DNA of 64,000 nucleotides from JACCTU01 sp963788055 (GCA_963788055.1 CAWBFA010000002.1:850537-914536), one strand, 5' to 3'; positions 1 through 9,732 are shown, numbered from the stretch's first letter. Program-made: numbers and translations. The notes: generated by a model from the sequence alone, not told the origin.

Positions 1-2
1 TC

Positions 3-290
3 TTCTGGAAGGTCGTCGTACCGATCAGCGTCCCGGGCCTCGCAAGTCTCGGGATCATCTTCTTCATGGCGAGCTGGAACGACTTCCTCTGGCCGCTTGC
101 CGTTCTTCGCTCGGACGACATGCAGACGATCCCGGTGATGCTCAACTCGCTCGAGGGACCTCCCGGTCGGACCGCGTTCGACCTCTTGATGGCGGGCTCC
201 GTGCTCAGCGTGCTCCCGCTGCTCGTTGTCTTCCTCGTCCTGCAACGCCGGCTCTTCGCCGGAATCATCAGCGGCGCGGTGAAAGAGTGA
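3..290 (+). CDS. Carbohydrate ABC transporter permease, MalG-like (C-terminal part)
   Basis: The frame is open from the window edge, so only the last 95 or so residues of a longer protein are present. It carries the end of the EAA-type loop and the SWNDFLWPL segment that is characteristic of MalG/LacG-type inner-membrane permeases of the CUT1 sugar ABC family, then a final transmembrane helix (about GSVLSVLPLLVVFLVLQRRL) and a short basic cytoplasmic end. Its partner permease, binding protein and probably the regulator should lie upstream of the window. The stop overlaps the GTG of the next gene by 4 bp, so it belongs to the sugar operon that follows and likely imports the glycoside which that operon hydrolyses. 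Confidence 0.88.
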   Translation, partial: FWKVVVPISVPGLASLGIIFFMASWNDFLWPLAVLRSDDMQTIPVMLNSLEGPPGRTAFDLLMAGSVLSVLPLLVVFLVLQRRLFAGIISGAVKE

Positions 291-2263
291 GCCGCGTCCG
301 GCTCGGTGTCGCGTACTACCCGGAGCAGTGGCCGCGGGAGCGCTGGGAGCTCGACGCCTCGTTGATGGCCGACGCCGGCCTCTCGATTGCGCGCCTGGGC
401 GAGTTCGCCTGGGCGCGGCTCGAACCGCGTCGCGGCGCGTTCGACTTCGATTGGCTCGACGAGGCAGTCGGGATCCTCGCGGAGCGAGGCCTCGAGGTCG
501 TCCTCGGCACGCCGACTGCGGCGCCGCCGGCATGGCTCGTCGAGGAGCACCCGGAGATTCTTCCGATGCGCGCCGATGGACAAGTCCGCTTCGGCCACCG
601 GCGCCACTACTGCCCCAACCAGCCGGCGTTCCGCGCAGCGACCGAAGCGATCGTCACCGCGCTCGCGGAGCGTTTCGGCCGCGACCCGCGCGTCCTCGGC
701 TGGCAGGTCGACAACGAGCTCGGGGGGCACTGCTTCTGCGCCACGTGTGCCGACGCCTTCCGAAGCTGGCTGCGCGAGCGGTACGGATCGCTCGATGCGC
801 TGAACCGCGCCTGGGGCACCGCGTTCTGGAGCCAGACCTACGACGGCTGGGCCCAGATTCCCCTCCCCGACCTGCCGCCACGCTCGCCGAACCCAGGGCT
901 CGCGCTCGACTACCGGCGCTTCATGTCTGACAGCTACGTCGGATACCAGGCGCTGCAGACGCGCATTCTCCGGTCTCGCTGCGAGCCCCGGGAGTTCGTC
1001 ACGACGAACCTGATGGGCTTCGGCTTCCCCGAGCTGGACTACCACGAGCTCGCTCGCGACCTCGATGTGGTCTCGTGGGACAACTATCCGATCCTCGACC
1101 CGAAGCAGCGGTGGACGACGCCTGCGTTGAGCGCCGACGCGATGCGTGGCTTGAAGGACCGCGGGGTCTGGGTGATGGAGCAGCAGGTCGGGCCGCTCGG
1201 CTGGGAGCACTTGCTGACACCGGCGCGCGGGCAGCTGCGTCTCTGGGTCTTTCAGGCGATCGCGCACGGAGCGCAGGCCGTCGTGTTCTTCCGCTGGCGG
1301 ACGGCGCGCTTCGGGACGGAACAGCATTGGCACGGGATCGTCGACGCGGACGGCGCAACGCGATCGCGCTACACACAGATCGCCGACCTGTCGCGCGAGC
1401 TCGAGCCGCTCGCGGAGACGCTCTTCGGCCTGGAGCCGGCGGCGGAGGTCGCTGTTGTGCACGACTACGACTCGCGGTTCGCGGCGCAGGTCCAGCCGAC
1501 CCACGGTTCCCTCGACTACGAGGATTCCGTGCACACGCACTATGGAGTCCTGAAGCGGCTCGGAGTGGACGTCGACGTGATCTCTCCAAGCGCCGACCTC
1601 TCGCGCTACCGGATCGTCGTAGCACCCAACCTACGTGTCGTGGACGAGTCGATCGTCGAGCGGCTGAAGGCGTTCGTCGCAGCGGGAGGGCGGCTGGTGC
1701 TCGCTCCCCGTACCGCAGTGCGCGACCGCTTCGGAGCGGTGCCGGAGCGACCGCTGCCGGCCTGGCTCGACGAGGTCGCCGGCGTTCGTGTCACCGATTA
1801 CGCGTGCCTCGACGACGGCGTCGAGGCACGAGTCGGCCCAGCCGACGGGGCGCGTGCAGGTGGAGTGTTCCACGGCTGGATCGAGGAGCTCGACGTGTTC
1901 GATGCGGAGGTCATCGCACGGTTCGTGGACGGCCCGTTCACGGGAATGCCCGCGATCACGAACCGTGCGGGAACGACCTACATCGCGGGGTGCGCCGACG
2001 AGGCGACCCTCACGAACCTCCACGCGGACCTCTGCACCCGAAGCGGTCTCACGCCGATCGAGCTGCCGTCCGGCGTTGAGGCCGTGCGCTGCGCGAATGA
2101 AGGCGGCGAGCTTCTCTTCCTCTTCAACCACACTCCGCATGCGCGGACGATCCCGGTCGACGGTACCCGCCGTGAACTCCTGTCGGGAGATCAAGTCGAG
2201 ACGACGATCACGGTCGACGGACATGACCTCGCGGTGCTCGCGCCCGAGCTGGTTCGCGCGTGA
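287..2263 (+). CDS. GH42 beta-galactosidase
   Basis: A 658-residue glycoside hydrolase family 42 protein with no signal peptide, so cytoplasmic. The N-terminus GVAYYPEQWPRERW is the family signature. The acid/base glutamate is in WQVDNELGGH near residue 143 and the nucleophile glutamate in WVMEQQVGP near residue 305. A cysteine cluster (HYCPNQ, then CFCATC) matches the zinc site of many GH42 enzymes. The C-terminal third holds the trimerisation (Rossmann-like) and small beta domains usual for the family. GH42 enzymes release galactose, or arabinopyranose, from oligosaccharides. GTG start in a GTGA overlap with the permease, and the same overlap with the next gene. The substrate cannot be fixed from sequence. 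Confidence 0.92.
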   Translation: MSRVRLGVAYYPEQWPRERWELDASLMADAGLSIARLGEFAWARLEPRRGAFDFDWLDEAVGILAERGLEVVLGTPTAAPPAWLVEEHPEILPMRADGQVRFGHRRHYCPNQPAFRAATEAIVTALAERFGRDPRVLGWQVDNELGGHCFCATCADAFRSWLRERYGSLDALNRAWGTAFWSQTYDGWAQIPLPDLPPRSPNPGLALDYRRFMSDSYVGYQALQTRILRSRCEPREFVTTNLMGFGFPELDYHELARDLDVVSWDNYPILDPKQRWTTPALSADAMRGLKDRGVWVMEQQVGPLGWEHLLTPARGQLRLWVFQAIAHGAQAVVFFRWRTARFGTEQHWHGIVDADGATRSRYTQIADLSRELEPLAETLFGLEPAAEVAVVHDYDSRFAAQVQPTHGSLDYEDSVHTHYGVLKRLGVDVDVISPSADLSRYRIVVAPNLRVVDESIVERLKAFVAAGGRLVLAPRTAVRDRFGAVPERPLPAWLDEVAGVRVTDYACLDDGVEARVGPADGARAGGVFHGWIEELDVFDAEVIARFVDGPFTGMPAITNRAGTTYIAGCADEATLTNLHADLCTRSGLTPIELPSGVEAVRCANEGGELLFLFNHTPHARTIPVDGTRRELLSGDQVETTITVDGHDLAVLAPELVRA

Positions 2264-3418
2264 AGATCACGGGGGTTCGTCCCCTCGTCCTCGGTACCGC
2301 CTGGCGGAATCTGACGTTCGTCGTCGTGTCGACCGACGAGGGGATCGACGGCGTCGGCGAGGTGCGGATGATCAACAACACGGAGGCGCTCCTCGGCTAC
2401 CTCGCGGAGGCCGCGACGAACCATGTCGTGGGTGCCGATCCGTTCGCAATCGAGACGCTCGTGCAGCGCATGTGGCACGGGGACTATGGGCGCCCTGGGC
2501 AGATCGAGATGTCGGGTATCGCCGCGGTGGAGATCGCGTGCTGGGACATCATCGGCAAGGCGCTCGACCAACCGGTGTATCGGCTGCTCGGCGGACCGGT
2601 CCGCGGCAGGATCAAGGCATACGCGAACGGCTGGTACACCGTCGAGCGAACGCCCGGAGGAGTTCCACGAAGCCGCGCAGCGCGTCGTCGAGAAGGGCTA
2701 CCTGGGCCTCAAGCTGGACCCGTTCGGCGCCGGCTCGTACGAGCTCTCACGCGCGGAGTTGATCGCCTCTGTCTCTCTGGTCGAGGCAGTTCGTGACGCG
2801 ATCGGCCAGGACGCGGACCTCTTCATCGAGATGCATGGCCGGTTCACGCCCTCGACTGCGGTGCGGGTCGCGCAGGCGCTCACTCCGTACGAGCCTGCGT
2901 GGATCGAGGAGCCGGTTCCGCCGGAGAACCTGCGTGCGCTCAAGAAAGTGGCCGAGCAGGTCCGGCTCCCGATCGCGACTGGAGAGCGCATTCACCTGAG
3001 GCACGAGTTCCGAGAGCTGCTCGAGCTGCAGGCTGCGGACGTCGTCCAACCCGATCCGACGATGTGCGGAGGGATCTCGGAGACGCGAAAACTCGCGGCC
3101 TGGGCGGAGGCGTACTACGTCCTCGTCGCACCGCACAACGTCGGCGGCCCGGTCTCGACCGCTGCGTCGCTCCACCTCGGCGCGGCGATCCCGAACTTCA
3201 AGGTCCTCGAGCACTTCAACGACTTCACGGAGGCGTACGTAAAGGCGGCCGCCCCCGGCAACCCGGAGGTCGTCGATGGGCACTTCGCCCTGCCGTCGGG
3301 CCCGGGCCTCGGCGTCGTCCTGAACGAGGACGTCGTCCGCGAGCACCCTCAGCGCGAGATCCATTTCGACCTCTTCCGCGAGGATTGGCAGTACCGCCAG
3401 GCGGAGCTCGCGCGGTGA
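2260..3418 (+). CDS. Mandelate racemase/muconate lactonizing family sugar-acid dehydratase (frameshifted)
   Basis: An enolase-superfamily protein of about 385 residues, related to D-galactonate dehydratase, which removes water from an aldonate to give a 2-keto-3-deoxy acid. The N-terminal capping domain runs to about residue 130 in one frame. The barrel continues one frame over with GLKLDP, IEMHGRF, WIEEPVPPENL, IATGERIH and VAPHNVGGPVSTAA, which supply the usual metal-ligand acids and the catalytic histidines. The frame breaks in the CCC at 2653-2655: removing one C restores VERTPEEFHEAA. Both halves are intact and conserved, so this is either a recent frameshift or a sequence error. GTG start overlaps the GH42 stop by 4 bp. 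The exact aldonate is unknown. Confidence 0.82.
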
Positions 3419-4434
3419 AGGCGCTGGTGATCGAGCGTCCGCGGCAAGCGTCGGTCGCGGACGTCGCGCGACCGGAAGCCGGCACAGGCGACGTGCTCGT
3501 GCGCGTCGCGGCGACCGGCATCTGCGGGTCCGACGTTGAGATCCTCGACGGGCGGCGGCCCGCGCCGTACGTCCGCTACCCGATCATCCCCGGGCACGAG
3601 TGGGCGGGAACGGTGGAGGCGCTCGGTGCGGGCGTTACCGGGATCGACCTGGGCGCGCCGGTCGTCGCGGAGGGGTTGCGTGCCTGCGGCGAGTGCGCGC
3701 GCTGCCGCGAAGGGCGGACGAACCTCTGCGAGGCGGAGTACGCAGAGACGGGATTCACGCATCCCGGCGCCTGTGCCGAGTTCGTGAGCGTTCCCGGGTC
3801 GCTCGTCCACGTCCTGCCCGACGGCGCGGATCTCGAGGCCGCTGCGTTGCTGGAGCCGGCGGCATGCGTCGCAGGCGGGCTGCTCGAGGCCGACCTCCGA
3901 CCGGGCCTCTCCGTCGCGGTCGTCGGCTCGGGCACGCTCGGTCTGCTCGCGATCACGCTCCTGCGTCTCGTCTCCCCCGGGCGTCTGACGCTCGTCGGTA
4001 CGCGACCCGCGCGTCTCGAGCTCGGTCGCAGACTCGGAGCCGACGAAACCATCGACGTCGCCGCCGCGCTGCCGGCGGGACAGTTCGATTTCGTGTTCGA
4101 GGCCGCGAACAGACCCGAAGGCGCGCAGCTTGCGCTGCGGCTCGCGCGGCGCGGTGGGACGGTCATCCTGGAAGGGATCTCGGGCGTCGAAGAGCCGGCG
4201 CTGACCGCCGATCTGATCTCGCTCGGCAACTTGCGCGTGCAGGGGATCTTTGGCGCGTCCCGGGCGGCGTGGCGCTGGGTCGTCGACCTCTTCGCGCAGG
4301 GGCAGCTCGATCCCGGCCCGCTCGTAACGCACAGGCTCCCGCTGGAGCGCCACGACGAAGCGTTCGCGCTGCTGCGCGACCCCGCGGCTGGTGCGCTGAA
4401 GGTGCAGTTCGTACCGGACGGAGTGTCGGGATGA
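3415..4434 (+). CDS. Zinc-dependent alcohol/sugar dehydrogenase (MDR family)
   Basis: A 339-residue medium-chain dehydrogenase. The catalytic zinc site is seen in GICGSDVEIL and PGHEWAGTVEALG, and the structural zinc site in the four spaced cysteines of CGECARCREGRTNLC. A Rossmann NAD(P) motif VVGSGTLGLL lies near residue 165. Relatives include galactitol, sorbitol, L-threonine and galactose dehydrogenases. In this operon, next to a lactonase-like protein and an aldonate dehydratase, a sugar 1-dehydrogenase making an aldonolactone is plausible, but that is inference. The GTG at 3415 overlaps the previous stop by 4 bp. A longer upstream open frame exists but only reads through the dehydratase, so it was not used. 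Confidence 0.85.
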   Translation: MKALVIERPRQASVADVARPEAGTGDVLVRVAATGICGSDVEILDGRRPAPYVRYPIIPGHEWAGTVEALGAGVTGIDLGAPVVAEGLRACGECARCREGRTNLCEAEYAETGFTHPGACAEFVSVPGSLVHVLPDGADLEAAALLEPAACVAGGLLEADLRPGLSVAVVGSGTLGLLAITLLRLVSPGRLTLVGTRPARLELGRRLGADETIDVAAALPAGQFDFVFEAANRPEGAQLALRLARRGGTVILEGISGVEEPALTADLISLGNLRVQGIFGASRAAWRWVVDLFAQGQLDPGPLVTHRLPLERHDEAFALLRDPAAGALKVQFVPDGVSG

Positions 4435-5255
4435 TCCGGACGGGCCGGAAGCTCACCCCGCGCACCGGCGAGGTAGGCATCTGGTGGCTCGGCCAGGCGA
4501 TGGTCGCGCTTCGAGGCGCGCGGGCGAACGTTCTCGTCGACCCGTTTCTCAGCCCGCATCCGGACCGCCTCGTTCCGCCGCCGTTCGAGCCGCGCGAGGT
4601 GGGCGGGCTCGGCGCCATCCTCTGTACGCACGAGCACCTGGACCACTTCGACGCCGAAGCGCTGCCCGAGCTCGCCGAGGCCTCGTTCGACGCCGTCATC
4701 GTGGTGCCGGAACCGATGGTCGACACGGTCGTCGCGCTCGGGATCGACCCGAGCCGGGTGGTCGGCGCGCAACCCGGGCGCTCGATCGAGCTCGAGGGGC
4801 TCGCTATCCATCCGGTCCCGGCCTGCCATGGGGTCGAGCCCGGCGACGCCTACACGTTCGGTCGCGAGCTCTCGGACGGACTCTTCCGCTATCTCGGCTA
4901 TGTCATCGATCTCGGAGGCGTTCGCGTTTACCACGCGGGCGACACGATTCCCTTCGACGGCCTCGAGGAGCAGCTGCGTGAGCTCGCGATCGACGTCGCG
5001 CTCCTACCGATCAACGGCCGCGACGCCGAGCGAGAGGCGCAGGGAATCGTTGGGAACATGGACCCCCGTGAGGCCGCGTACGTTGCAGAGGCTGCGGGCG
5101 CAGACGTTGTCATCCCGATCCACTTCGACATGTTCGAGGCGAACCTGGGTGACCCGGTCGCGCTGCTCGGCGTCGTGTTACATGATCGGCTCGACGTCGC
5201 CGTGCTCGTTCCCTCGCGCGCTCGGCCGTTCCTCTACTCGCGGGGCGCGCCGTGA
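4431..5255 (+). CDS. UlaG-like metallo-beta-lactamase-fold lactonase
   Basis: A 274-residue protein of the metallo-beta-lactamase fold, closest in style to L-ascorbate-6-phosphate lactonase UlaG. Visible are the metal motif THEHLDHFD near residue 65, VYHAGDT near residue 168, and a late histidine in VIPIHFDMFEANLGDP, the typical UlaG end. The opening IWWLGQA is also family-typical. UlaG-group enzymes open sugar lactones. Sitting directly after a sugar dehydrogenase and before a semialdehyde dehydrogenase, it could hydrolyse the aldonolactone formed by the dehydrogenase; this is inferred from order. ATG start in an ATGA overlap. Confidence 0.82.
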   Translation: MIRTGRKLTPRTGEVGIWWLGQAMVALRGARANVLVDPFLSPHPDRLVPPPFEPREVGGLGAILCTHEHLDHFDAEALPELAEASFDAVIVVPEPMVDTVVALGIDPSRVVGAQPGRSIELEGLAIHPVPACHGVEPGDAYTFGRELSDGLFRYLGYVIDLGGVRVYHAGDTIPFDGLEEQLRELAIDVALLPINGRDAEREAQGIVGNMDPREAAYVAEAAGADVVIPIHFDMFEANLGDPVALLGVVLHDRLDVAVLVPSRARPFLYSRGAP

Positions 5256-6691
5256 GGGAGCTTGCCTCGGTCGTCGACGGGGAGCCCCAGGCCGGGCCGG
5301 AGCGCGCGCGTGACGTCAATCCGGCGCGACCGTCCGACGTGCTGGCCGAGACACTGCTCGCGGACGCGCCGATCGCCGCCTCCGCGGCGGCGGCTGCACG
5401 CGCAGCCTTCGGCGCTTGGCGCTCGGCTTCCCCGGCGGACCGCGGCGACGTGCTGCGGCGCGCCGGCGACAGACTGGAGCGCGACGCGGCCGAAATCGGC
5501 CGCGACCTCGCCCGTGAGGAGGGCAAGACGCTGGCCGAAGCCGTCGGCGAGACGCGCCGGGCCGCCGCGATCTTGCGCTACTACGCCGGCCAGACGTTCG
5601 AGCCGGACGGAGACGTCTACCCCAGCGCAAGCGCAGCCACCCTTCTGTACAGCCGTCGCGAGCCGGTCGGCGTCGTGGTCGTGCTCACGCCGTGGAACTT
5701 CCCGCTCGCGATTCCCGCGTGGAAGATCGCTCCGGCACTCGCGTTCGGCAACACCGTCGTGTGGAAGCCCGCAGAGCTCGTGCCGCTGACTTCGCTCCAC
5801 CTCTTCGACGCGATCGTAGAGGCCGGCCTGCCGGCGGGTGTGCTCAACCTCGTGCTCGGCCGCGGCTCAGTGGTTGGCCCAGCGTTGGTCACCCATCCCG
5901 ACGTCTCCGCGGTCACGTTCACCGGCTCGAACCAGGTTGGCCGCGACGTGCAGCTCGAGGCGATCCGTCAGGGCAAGAAGGTGCAGCTCGAGCTCGGCGG
6001 CAAGAACCCCGCGATCGTGCTCGCCGATGCCGACCTCGAACAGGCCGCGGAGCAGGTCGCGCGCGGAGCCTTTCTCTCGGCCGGGCAGAAGTGCACGGCG
6101 ACGAGCCGCGTGATCGTCGATCGCTCCGTGCACGACGAGCTAGCCGCCCGCGTCGCGGAGCTCGCGCGATCCTGGAAGGTCGGCGATCCGCTCGACGAGG
6201 AGACGAAGGTGGGCCCGCTCGTCTCGGACGCGCAGCTCGACACCGTGCTCGGCTACCTCGGCCGCGCACGGGAGGAGCGCGCAACCGTGCACGCGGGCGG
6301 CGGGCGCGCAGACGGACTCGGCGAGGGCTACTTCGTCGAGCCGACCGTGTTGTCCGGGCTGAGCGCCGACAGCGCGGTCGTACGCGAGGAGATCTTCGGC
6401 CCGGTCGCGGCGTTCTTGCCCGCGGACGGGTACGGGGATGCCCTCGCGCTTGCGAACGACACGCCATTCGGACTGACGGCCGCGCTCTTCACGCGCGACC
6501 TCGGGACCGCGCTTCGGTTCACGAGGGAGATCCGCGCAGGTGTCGTCAAGGTCAATCAGGAAACGGCCGGCCTGGAGTTCCATGTGCCCTTCGGCGGCAT
6601 GAAGGAGAGCTCGAGCGGCTCGCGCGAGCAGGGCAAGGTCGCGCGCGACTTCTTCACGGAGTGGAAGACCGTCTACATGGATCCCGCGTGA
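5252..6691 (+). CDS. Aldehyde dehydrogenase, alpha-ketoglutaric semialdehyde dehydrogenase type
   Basis: A 479-residue NAD(P)-dependent aldehyde dehydrogenase. PWNFPLAIPAWKIAPAL and FTGSNQVG form the cofactor site, LELGGKNP holds the general-base glutamate and AGQKCTATSR the catalytic cysteine. The last third ends with VPFGGMKESSSGSREQG. These local patterns match the 2,5-dioxovalerate dehydrogenases that finish non-phosphorylating pentose or sugar-acid pathways by giving 2-oxoglutarate. The operon context (dehydrogenase, lactonase, aldonate dehydratase) agrees with such a pathway. GTG start with a GTGA overlap; the same overlap joins it to the next gene. Confidence 0.87.
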   Translation: MRELASVVDGEPQAGPERARDVNPARPSDVLAETLLADAPIAASAAAAARAAFGAWRSASPADRGDVLRRAGDRLERDAAEIGRDLAREEGKTLAEAVGETRRAAAILRYYAGQTFEPDGDVYPSASAATLLYSRREPVGVVVVLTPWNFPLAIPAWKIAPALAFGNTVVWKPAELVPLTSLHLFDAIVEAGLPAGVLNLVLGRGSVVGPALVTHPDVSAVTFTGSNQVGRDVQLEAIRQGKKVQLELGGKNPAIVLADADLEQAAEQVARGAFLSAGQKCTATSRVIVDRSVHDELAARVAELARSWKVGDPLDEETKVGPLVSDAQLDTVLGYLGRAREERATVHAGGGRADGLGEGYFVEPTVLSGLSADSAVVREEIFGPVAAFLPADGYGDALALANDTPFGLTAALFTRDLGTALRFTREIRAGVVKVNQETAGLEFHVPFGGMKESSSGSREQGKVARDFFTEWKTVYMDPA

Positions 6692-7629
6692 CCCGCGACT
6701 TCCTCAGCTCGATCGGACTGCCGCCCGGGGACCTCACGTCCCTGCCCACCTCGGAGAAGCGCTTTCCCGACGGAGCCCAGTACCGTGTCGAGATCCCGAG
6801 CACGGAGGGGCCGCGCTGCCTCGAGGCGGTGCTCCAAGAGGCGAACGCGCTGGACGTCACCATCCACCGCGTCTCGCAGGGCAGCGGCGTCTTCATGCTG
6901 AGCGATGCCGAGCTCGACGCGATGGCGGCGCTGGCCGCAGCGGCGCGCGTCGAGGTCAGTCTCTTCGCACGGCCGAACGCGGGCTGGGACGTCTCGGCGA
7001 TGGCGCGCTCGCCGGCCGGCGCCGTGCTCGCCCCTGCGGCCCGCGGACAAGAGCAGGTCGTGCAGGTTCTCGACGACGTCCGCCGCGCAGCCGCGCATGG
7101 CTTCCGCAGCGTGCTGATCGCCGATCTCGGCGTTCTCTCTGTGTTCTCGCCGATGCGTGAGGCAGGCGAGCTACCACGCGACATGCAGGCAAAGGTGTCC
7201 GTGATGCTGCCTGTCGCGAACGCTGCGACCGCGCGTGTCGTGGAACAGCTCGGCGCGAGCACGATCAACCTGCCGACGGACCTCTTGCTCGCACAGATCG
7301 CGGCGATCCGGGCGGCGGTGGACGTCCCGCTCGACGTCTACGTCGAGTCGCCGGACAGTCTCGGCGGATTCGTGCGATTCCACGAGATCCCGGAGCTGAT
7401 CCGCGTGGCCTCGCCCATCTATCTGAAGTTCGGTCTGCGAAACGCGCCGGACGTGTACCCCTCCGGCACGCATCTCGACGGGGTCACCGTCGCGCTTAGC
7501 CGCGAACGCGTGCGGCGTGCCCGTCTCGGTCTCGAGCTCCTGGAGCGATCGGGCTTCGCCGCGCGGACGTCCGAGCGAGGCGCGGACGGCCTCGCCGTCC
7601 CGCTGGCAGGCGCCGCCGTGGAGCGGTAG
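6688..7629 (+). CDS. U32-peptidase-like TIM-barrel protein of unknown function
   Basis: A 313-residue protein with no signal peptide. The middle is an alternating beta/alpha pattern (FRSVLIADLGVL, KVSVMLPVANAATARVVEQLGASTINLP, DVPLDVYVESPDSLGGFVR) followed by YLKFGLRNAPDVYPSG, reminiscent of barrel proteins annotated as peptidase family U32. I do not see a protease active site I can name. It is translationally coupled (GTGA overlap) to the aldehyde dehydrogenase and abuts the GH2 gene, so it probably serves sugar metabolism, perhaps as an aldolase- or dehydratase-like barrel. That role is a guess. GTG start. Confidence 0.5.
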   Translation: MTRDFLSSIGLPPGDLTSLPTSEKRFPDGAQYRVEIPSTEGPRCLEAVLQEANALDVTIHRVSQGSGVFMLSDAELDAMAALAAAARVEVSLFARPNAGWDVSAMARSPAGAVLAPAARGQEQVVQVLDDVRRAAAHGFRSVLIADLGVLSVFSPMREAGELPRDMQAKVSVMLPVANAATARVVEQLGASTINLPTDLLLAQIAAIRAAVDVPLDVYVESPDSLGGFVRFHEIPELIRVASPIYLKFGLRNAPDVYPSGTHLDGVTVALSRERVRRARLGLELLERSGFAARTSERGADGLAVPLAGAAVER

Positions 7630-9684
7630 GTGCGCGCCATCCTCGCCGCCTTCCTCCTCTTCCTAGCGGGCGCCTCGGCGCCGTCGGCGGCTCCGAAAGA
7701 CGTTGAGCGGACGTCGCTCTCACTGAACGGTCCCTGGAGCTTCCGTCTCGACGGCCGGCGCGACTGGGCGCGCGTCGAGGTTCCGCACACGTGGAACGTG
7801 ATGCCCGAGAACCGCGACTACGAGGGGGTCGCGTGGTACCGGCGCGCCTTCGACCTCCCGCGCGTGCCGGGCGCGCGGGTGGCGCTGCATTTCGACGCGG
7901 TCTTCTACGAGGCCCGGGTTTGGGTGAACGGCGTCGCCGTCGGCCGTCACGAGGGCGGCTACACGCCCTTCGAGCTCGAGGTCACGAGGGTTGCGCGGCT
8001 CGGCGGGCCCAACGTCGTGCTTGTACGTGTCGACAACCGGCGCGCCCGTAATCGAATCCCGGCGCAGCTGACGCCGAACTGGTCGTTCGACTGGTGGAAC
8101 TACGGGGGGATCGTCCGGGATGTGGCGGTGCGGCTGACGAGCCGGGTCTACGTGGCGCATGTACGCATCGTGGCCACCCCCGAACTCTCAGGCGAGGACC
8201 GGGCGGCGAACGCCGCTGTCGAGACGTTCTTCCGGATCCGCAATGCCACGGGCCGACGTTTCGAGGGAGTCGCCACCACCACGGTCGAAGGCGTCACCGC
8301 CGCGACGCCGATCGTCGTCGAGGGAGGCGAGAGCCGCAGCTTCCGAGTTCGGCTGAGGCTTGAGGCGCCGAGGCTCTGGCACTTCGACCATCCCGAGCTC
8401 TACAGCCTGACCGCCTCCCTGACGGACGCGCGCGGCCGCATCTTCGACCGTCTGACGACGACCTTCGGCGTGCGCTCTGTCGAGCTGCGCGACGCTCGCC
8501 TCTTGCTGAACGGCGAGCCGGTCCGCCTCGTCGGGTTGACACGGCACTCGGACTCTCCCGCCAACGGGCTCGCCGAACTCCCGGAAGTGGTCGCCGATGA
8601 CTACGACGACCTGAAGCGCCTGAACCAGGTTCTCACGCGCCCGGTGCACTACCCGCAATCCGAAGCCGTGCTCGACTACGCGGACCGCCACGGGATCCTG
8701 CTGATCCCCGAGGTCCCGGCGTGGCAACTGCTCGCCGACCAACTCGGAGATCCGCGTCTTCAGGCGCTCCAGCGAGCACAGCTGCGCGAGATGGTCGCGA
8801 GCGAACTCAACCATCCGTCCGTCATCGCCTGGAGCGTCGCAAACGAGATCGAGTCGGACACTCCGGAGGGCTACGACTTCGTGCGGAAGGCGATCGCGGC
8901 GGTGAAGGCGCTCGACCCCACACGGCCGGTCGGATTCGCCTCGAACCGACTCAACGGCTCGCCGGCGACGGATGCGACGCGCTTCGCGGACTTCGTGATG
9001 ATGAACCAGTACTTCGGCACCTGGGCGGGTCCGAAACACGGGCTCGGCGCCGCCCTCGATCGAGTGCACGAAGCGTTTCCGGCGAAACCTGTGATCGTGT
9101 CCGAATTCGGGTTCGAGCCGCGCTGGCAAGAGCTTGTCGGCCAGCCGACGTCGACGCTCAATCCGGCCTCGTACTACGTCGTTGCCGACTCGGTGCTACC
9201 CGGCTCCGACGAGGCGGATGCAGAGCGCCGCGCGCTGATCGCGGAGCAGATGAACGTGTTCCGCCAACGCCCGTTCGTCGTCGGCGCGATCTTCTGGACG
9301 TATCAGGACTACCGCACGCGCACGAACTTCATCATGGGCGTGGTTGACGCAGACCGGCGCCGGCGGGGCTCCTGGAACCGTATCCGGGCAGAGTACGCGC
9401 CCGCGGATCTCTCCTCTTTCTCGTTCGTGCCCGGAGGCGCCCGCGTCGCGCTCAGAACGCGCGCAGACTTGCCCGGCTACACGCTTCGCGGTTACACGCT
9501 GCACTGGGCCACCGAAAAGGAGGAGGGCACCCTCGCGCTCCCATTGCTCGCGCCGGGGAGCACGTGGTCCGGAGAGCTCACGTGGCGGTCCACTCCCGCT
9601 CGTGTCCGGCTCGCGCTCGTTCGCCCGACCGGTTACGCCGCGTTCGAAGAGACATTCGAACGCGAGGCGGATCGCAAGCGCTAA
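7630..9684 (+). CDS. Exported GH2 glycosidase (beta-galactosidase/beta-glucuronidase family)
   Basis: A 684-residue glycoside hydrolase family 2 protein. A signal peptide is clear (MRAILAAFLLFLAGASA then PSAAPKD), so it is probably secreted or periplasm/wall located, unlike the cytoplasmic GH42. The sugar-binding jelly roll (VEVPHTWNV to GGYTPFELEVT) is followed by the Ig-like domain and a TIM barrel with the acid/base in SVANEIESD and the nucleophile in VIVSEFGFEP. The GTG start directly abuts the previous stop with no gap, making it the last gene of the sugar operon. It may trim extracellular glycans before uptake by the ABC transporter; exact linkage unknown. Confidence 0.88.
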   Translation: MRAILAAFLLFLAGASAPSAAPKDVERTSLSLNGPWSFRLDGRRDWARVEVPHTWNVMPENRDYEGVAWYRRAFDLPRVPGARVALHFDAVFYEARVWVNGVAVGRHEGGYTPFELEVTRVARLGGPNVVLVRVDNRRARNRIPAQLTPNWSFDWWNYGGIVRDVAVRLTSRVYVAHVRIVATPELSGEDRAANAAVETFFRIRNATGRRFEGVATTTVEGVTAATPIVVEGGESRSFRVRLRLEAPRLWHFDHPELYSLTASLTDARGRIFDRLTTTFGVRSVELRDARLLLNGEPVRLVGLTRHSDSPANGLAELPEVVADDYDDLKRLNQVLTRPVHYPQSEAVLDYADRHGILLIPEVPAWQLLADQLGDPRLQALQRAQLREMVASELNHPSVIAWSVANEIESDTPEGYDFVRKAIAAVKALDPTRPVGFASNRLNGSPATDATRFADFVMMNQYFGTWAGPKHGLGAALDRVHEAFPAKPVIVSEFGFEPRWQELVGQPTSTLNPASYYVVADSVLPGSDEADAERRALIAEQMNVFRQRPFVVGAIFWTYQDYRTRTNFIMGVVDADRRRRGSWNRIRAEYAPADLSSFSFVPGGARVALRTRADLPGYTLRGYTLHWATEKEEGTLALPLLAPGSTWSGELTWRSTPARVRLALVRPTGYAAFEETFEREADRKR

Positions 9685-9732
9685 ACCGCGGGCCCCCGCT
9701 CCGAACACCCATTTCCTGCGGGTCTTAGTTAG

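Noticed and set aside
2899..4434. A 511-residue dehydrogenase
   Set aside because: The first 170 residues are an Arg/Ala-rich shadow of the dehydratase gene; GTG 3415 is the operon-style start.
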